DNA of 22,421 bases from Buchnera aphidicola (Melaphis rhois) (GTDB taxonomy: Bacteria > Pseudomonadota > Gammaproteobacteria > Enterobacterales > Enterobacteriaceae): NCBI RefSeq assembly GCF_005080745.1, contig NZ_CP033004.1, forward strand, positions 32,517 to 54,937. Reading direction: 5' to 3'. Position 1 is the first letter of the stretch. The number at the start of each line of letters is the position of its first letter. The position numbers and the translations under genes are program-made. The notes beneath the pieces are model-generated. The model was given only the letters and a program-made list of their open reading frames with translations, was not told the DNA's origin and did no database searches. This document shows positions 18,674 through 22,421 of the stretch, piece by piece.

Positions 18674-19561
18674 ATGAATTCATTTAATTCACGTTATTAT
18701 GAAATGTTAAATGAGTATTTAGTAAACGTACGTGATAAAATAAATATTTCATTTGAATTATTTCCTCCTAAAAATCAAGTACTCAAAGAAGATCTTTGGA
18801 AAGTAATTAGTCAATTAAAATTATTCAATCCTATCTTTTTTTCAGTAACGTGTGGAGCTTTTTTAGGGGAAAGAAATCGTACATATGATATTGCAAATCA
18901 AGTAAAAAATCAAACTGGTATTGAAACAGTACCTCATCTAACTTGCATTGATTTGTCTAAAGATGAGTTAGAAAATATTGCAAAAAGATATTGGAATAAC
19001 GGTTTTCGTCACATTATAGCTTTAAGAGGAGATGTAAAAAATCATGATAATAAGCCAAATATGTATGCTGTTGATTTAATAAAGTTATTAAAAAATGTTG
19101 CTGATTTTGACATTTCCGTCGCAGCTTATCCAGAAGTACATCCTGAGGCTCACAATTCATATTATGATATAGTTAATTTAAAGAGGAAAATTGATGTTGG
19201 TGCTAATCGAGCTATTACTCAATTTTTTTTTAATGTTGATTATTTTTTGCGTTTTAGAGATTCATGCATACGACATGGAATTACTATAGATATAGTTCCA
19301 GGCATTTTTCCTATTTCTAATTTTCAACAGTTATGTAAATTTTCTAAAATGAGTAATGTAACTATTCCAAATTGGATGTATTATATGTTTAATGGGTTAG
19401 AAAATAATTCTAAAATTAGTAAAATTATCGGATCGAGTATAGCTATAGATACTGTTAAAGTGCTTTATAAGGAAGGAGTAAGAAACTTTCATTTTTATAC
19501 TTTAAACAAATCAGATGTAGTAAGTTCTATTTGTCACATATTAGGAACACGTTCTAAGTAA
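18674..19561 (+). CDS. metF: 5,10-methylenetetrahydrofolate reductase
   Basis: MetF reduces methylene-THF to methyl-THF with FAD and NADH, supplying the methyl group for the last step of methionine synthesis. At 295 aa (E. coli 296) it is full length. The catalytic E28 lies in ISFELFPP, D120 in ALRGD, and the conserved blocks PHLTCID, YWNNGFRHI, DFDISVAAYPEVHPEA, RAITQFFFNVDYFLRF and NFHFYTLN are present. The ATG follows AGGA 8 bases upstream. It is the first plus-strand gene of the metF-argG-argH group, separated from argG by 164 A/T-rich bases. I see no clear MetJ-type repeated met-box in its 158-base upstream region. Confidence 0.97.
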   Translation: MNSFNSRYYEMLNEYLVNVRDKINISFELFPPKNQVLKEDLWKVISQLKLFNPIFFSVTCGAFLGERNRTYDIANQVKNQTGIETVPHLTCIDLSKDELENIAKRYWNNGFRHIIALRGDVKNHDNKPNMYAVDLIKLLKNVADFDISVAAYPEVHPEAHNSYYDIVNLKRKIDVGANRAITQFFFNVDYFLRFRDSCIRHGITIDIVPGIFPISNFQQLCKFSKMSNVTIPNWMYYMFNGLENNSKISKIIGSSIAIDTVKVLYKEGVRNFHFYTLNKSDVVSSICHILGTRSK

Positions 19562-19725
19562 TTGAAATGATAATATTTATGTTCACCATTTTATATCTCA
19601 ATTATATATTGATAATATATAATTTAAACGTTTATATGCAATGTAAATAGATTAAAATTTTTATTTAAGATATGTTGTGAATATTTTATTACATTCTATA
19701 TATTATATCAATTTTAAGGTTCATA

Positions 19726-20943
19726 ATGATCAGTAAAAAAACTATTAAAAAAGTGGTATTAGCTTATTCTGGTGGACTTGATACATCAGCTATTATTCCT
19801 TGGATTAAAGAAAATTATTGTTCAGATGTAATTGCGTTTGTTGCTGATATTGGACAATCCCAAAACGATTTACATAATATTAAAGAAAAAGCATTACAAT
19901 CAGGAGCATCTGAGTGCATTATTTCTGATTTAAAAGAGGAATTTGTAGAAAATTATATTTATCCTATATTAAAAACTGGTGCTTTATATGAAGGAAGTTA
20001 TTTATTAGGAACAGCTATAGCTCGCCCTATCATAGCAAAAGCTCAAGTAGAGTTAGCGTTAAAATTAAATGCTGATGGTTTATGTCATGGAGCTACTGGG
20101 AAAGGAAATGATCAAGTTCGTTTTGAAACAACATACGTTGCTTTAGCACCTAATTTAAAAGTAATTGCCCCCTGGAGGGAATGGAATTTACGTTCTCGAG
20201 AAGAGTTATTGTTATATTTAAAGGAAAGAAATATAAAAACTACTGCTACTATTGAAAAGATTTATAGTAGAGATGAGAATGCTTGGCATATTTCAACAGA
20301 GGGAGGGATTCTTGAAGATCCTTGGAATCGATGTCAAGAAGATTGTTGGGTATGGACTGTGAATCCTAAAAATGCACCTGATATATCTGATATTGTTTCT
20401 TTGAAAGTAAAACGAGGTTGTATAGTAGCAGTAAATAATGTTTATTTAACCCCGTTTCAGTGTTTAAATAAATTAAATAAAATAGGATCAAAACATGGAA
20501 TTGGACGTATTGACATTATTGAGAATCGTTTAATAGGTATGAAATCTAGAGGTTGTTATGAAACCCCGGGAGGAACAATAATGTTTAATGCATTGCGCGC
20601 TATTGAACAATTAGTATTGGACAAGGATAGTTTTAAATGGAGACAAATATTAGGATTGGAAATGTCGTATATAATTTATAATGGAAATTGGTTTAGTCCT
20701 GTTCGAAAATCTCTTCAAGCATCAGCAACTGAATTATCTTTAGAAGTGAACGGTGAAGTAGTATTGGAGTTATATAAGGGCACAGTTACCCCAATTCAAA
20801 AATATTCACCTAATTCTTTATATTCTAAAGAATTTGCTACGTTTGGATTAGACAATGTATATCATCAATCTGATGCTCATGGATTTATAAAATTATTTTC
20901 TTTGCCTTCTAGAATACGCGCAATGAATAGTAACATGAATTAA
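19726..20943 (+). CDS. argG: Argininosuccinate synthase
   Basis: ArgG joins citrulline and aspartate with ATP to argininosuccinate. The 405 aa product has the ATP-binding P-loop AYSGGLDTS (13-21), the second signature [13 protein letters not shown] (122-134), and the later [14 protein letters not shown] and [11 protein letters not shown] blocks. It is of the roughly 400-residue type common in many bacteria, not the 447-residue type of E. coli K-12, whose sequence around these motifs differs; this agrees with an argCBGH-type cluster rather than the separate E. coli argG. The start follows AAGG. argH follows after 73 bases. The genes normally upstream (argE, argC, argB) are absent. Confidence 0.97.
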   Translation: MISKKTIKKVVLAYSGGLDTSAIIPWIKENYCSDVIAFVADIGQSQNDLHNIKEKALQSGASECIISDLKEEFVENYIYPILKTGALYEGSYLLGTAIARPIIAKAQVELALKLNADGLCHGATGKGNDQVRFETTYVALAPNLKVIAPWREWNLRSREELLLYLKERNIKTTATIEKIYSRDENAWHISTEGGILEDPWNRCQEDCWVWTVNPKNAPDISDIVSLKVKRGCIVAVNNVYLTPFQCLNKLNKIGSKHGIGRIDIIENRLIGMKSRGCYETPGGTIMFNALRAIEQLVLDKDSFKWRQILGLEMSYIIYNGNWFSPVRKSLQASATELSLEVNGEVVLELYKGTVTPIQKYSPNSLYSKEFATFGLDNVYHQSDAHGFIKLFSLPSRIRAMNSNMN

Positions 20944-21016
20944 AAGATATAAGTTAAAATAATAAAATTATAATTTTAATATGATATTTAAAAGTAGTTA
21001 ACGGAGTACACATAAA

Positions 21017-22393
21017 ATGTTATGGGGTGGGAGATTTATAGATGAACTTGATCCGTTTTTTAAAAAATTTAATTCTTCTTTAAAAATTGATTATCGATTA
21101 GTAGAACAAGATATTTTTTCTTCTATAGCTTGGTCAAAATCATTATTCAACGCGAATATATTGACACAATCAGAGCAAAAAAAAATTGAAGAGGCATTAA
21201 ATACTTTATTAGATACTGTTATAAAAAATCCTAGTCTAATTTTAAATAGTGATTCAGAAGATGTGCATAGTTGGGTTGAAAAAGAACTAATTAATATAGT
21301 AGGAACTATTGGTAAAAAGTTACATACTGGACGTAGTAGAAATGATCAAGTAACTACTGATTTAAAATTGTGGTGTAAATATAAAGTTGGAGTTTTATTA
21401 AAACAAATAAATCGATTAAAAATAACTTTCATTAATATTTCTGAAAGGTATCAAAATACTGTTATTCCAGGTTATACGCATTTACAAAGAGCTCAACCTA
21501 TTACTTTTTCTTTTTGGTGTTTAGCTTATATAGCAATGTTAAACCGAGATATGGATCGTTTAAAAGATGCTTTAAATAGATTAAATGTTAGCCCATTAGG
21601 GTGTGGAGCATTAGCTGGTACTTCTTGGAATATTGATCGTGATCAGTTGGCTAAAGAAATGGGTTTTGCATCAGCTACTATAAATAGTTTAGACAGTGTA
21701 TCAGATCGTGATTACGTAGTAGAATTAGCTTCAATTGCGTCTATTGGTATGATACATCTATCTAGATTTTCTGAAGATTTGATTTTTTTTAATTCTTCTG
21801 AATCACAATTTATAGTATTATCAGATAAAGTAACATCTGGTTCTTCTCTTATGCCTCAAAAGAAAAATCCAGATTCATTAGAATTAATAAGATCTAAATC
21901 TGGAAAAGTTATTGGTTTTTTAGTAAGTATTTTGGTAGTTTTAAAAGGATTACCATTATCGTATAATAAAGATATGCAAGAAGATAAAGAGGGTTTATTT
22001 ATATCTTTGGACACTTGGAGTGATTGTTTATTGATGTCTGTTTTAATTTTAGAAAATTTAGAAATTAATAACATTATTTGTTTAGAAGCTGCTAAAAAAA
22101 GTTATGCTAATGCTACTGAATTAGCTGATTATTTAGTGAATAAAGGCGTAACATTTCGTGATGCACATCACATTACTGGTAAAATTGTATTAGCAGCGAT
22201 AAAAAAAAATGTATCATTGGAAAAATTAAATTTAAATATATTTCAAAATTATTGTAAGTATATTGACAAAGACGTGTATCAATGTTTGAAATTAGAATCA
22301 ATTTTTAATAAAAGAGATTCGAAAGGCGGAGTTTCATCTCGACAAATTCAAAAAGCTATTGATATAGCTAAAAAAGAAGTATACAAATTTTAA
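21017..22393 (+). CDS. argH: Argininosuccinate lyase
   Basis: ArgH splits argininosuccinate into arginine and fumarate, the last step of arginine synthesis. The 458 aa product (E. coli 457) belongs to the fumarase/aspartase superfamily and carries all three conserved blocks: HTGRSRNDQ (103-111), [10 protein letters not shown] (152-161, with the catalytic His) and [11 protein letters not shown] (275-285, with the mobile-loop Ser). The N terminus MLWGGRF is the family start. The Shine-Dalgarno GGAG lies 10 bases upstream. A 9-A run near the 3' end (22201-22209) is in frame. It probably forms a transcript with argG. No terminator is visible in the 28 bases left in the window. Confidence 0.98.
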   Translation: MLWGGRFIDELDPFFKKFNSSLKIDYRLVEQDIFSSIAWSKSLFNANILTQSEQKKIEEALNTLLDTVIKNPSLILNSDSEDVHSWVEKELINIVGTIGKKLHTGRSRNDQVTTDLKLWCKYKVGVLLKQINRLKITFINISERYQNTVIPGYTHLQRAQPITFSFWCLAYIAMLNRDMDRLKDALNRLNVSPLGCGALAGTSWNIDRDQLAKEMGFASATINSLDSVSDRDYVVELASIASIGMIHLSRFSEDLIFFNSSESQFIVLSDKVTSGSSLMPQKKNPDSLELIRSKSGKVIGFLVSILVVLKGLPLSYNKDMQEDKEGLFISLDTWSDCLLMSVLILENLEINNIICLEAAKKSYANATELADYLVNKGVTFRDAHHITGKIVLAAIKKNVSLEKLNLNIFQNYCKYIDKDVYQCLKLESIFNKRDSKGGVSSRQIQKAIDIAKKEVYKF

Positions 22394-22421
22394 TAATTTA
22401 ATTATAAACTATATTAGTTTT

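Overview
This window looks like a piece of chromosome from an aphid endosymbiont of the Buchnera aphidicola type. The evidence is very AT-rich DNA with long, nearly featureless A/T spacers; proteins that closely follow Escherichia coli in length and sequence (YicC 287 aa, RpoB 1342 aa, RpoC 1405 aa, NusG 181 aa, L10 165 aa, L1 234 aa); and an enterobacterial gene order from which single genes have been cut out. There are no insertion sequences, phage genes, CRISPR arrays or recognisable horizontally acquired genes.

Layout. Positions 1-400 hold no gene. From about 400 to 16300 everything recognised is on the minus strand: yicC and purH; a 549-base empty spacer; then, in order of transcription (right to left), a four-tRNA cluster Thr(TGT)-Tyr(GTA)-Gly(TCC)-Thr(GGT), secE, nusG, rplK, rplA, rplJ, rplL, rpoB and rpoC. 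This is the E. coli thrU-tyrU-glyT-thrT-tufB-secE-nusG-rplKAJL-rpoBC order with tufB missing. After a 323-base spacer come coaA (plus), murB (minus, convergent with coaA), metF (plus, divergent from murB), argG and argH (plus). birA, found between murB and coaA in E. coli, is missing, and so are argE, argC and argB, which would be expected between metF and argG.

Function. The core is information processing: two RNA polymerase subunits, four 50S proteins, NusG, tRNAs and a SecYEG subunit. Around it lie metabolic genes: PurH (AICAR to IMP), MetF (methyl-THF for methionine), ArgG/ArgH (citrulline to arginine), CoaA (first step of CoA synthesis), MurB (peptidoglycan precursor) and the endoribonuclease YicC.

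Most notable points. (1) secE is split by a -1 frameshift exactly in a 10-A tract, a candidate for rescue by polymerase slippage; an equally long A tract in rplJ is in frame. (2) The arginine locus keeps only its last two genes. (3) A GC-rich perfect hairpin with a U-run is kept between rplL and rpoB, where E. coli has its attenuator. (4) CoaA appears shortened at its N terminus. (5) RpoB has Leu at position 535 where E. coli has Pro, next to the rifampicin pocket. (6) None of the four tRNA genes encodes CCA. I found no convincing new multi-gene system; the interest lies in gene decay and in regulatory elements that survived it.
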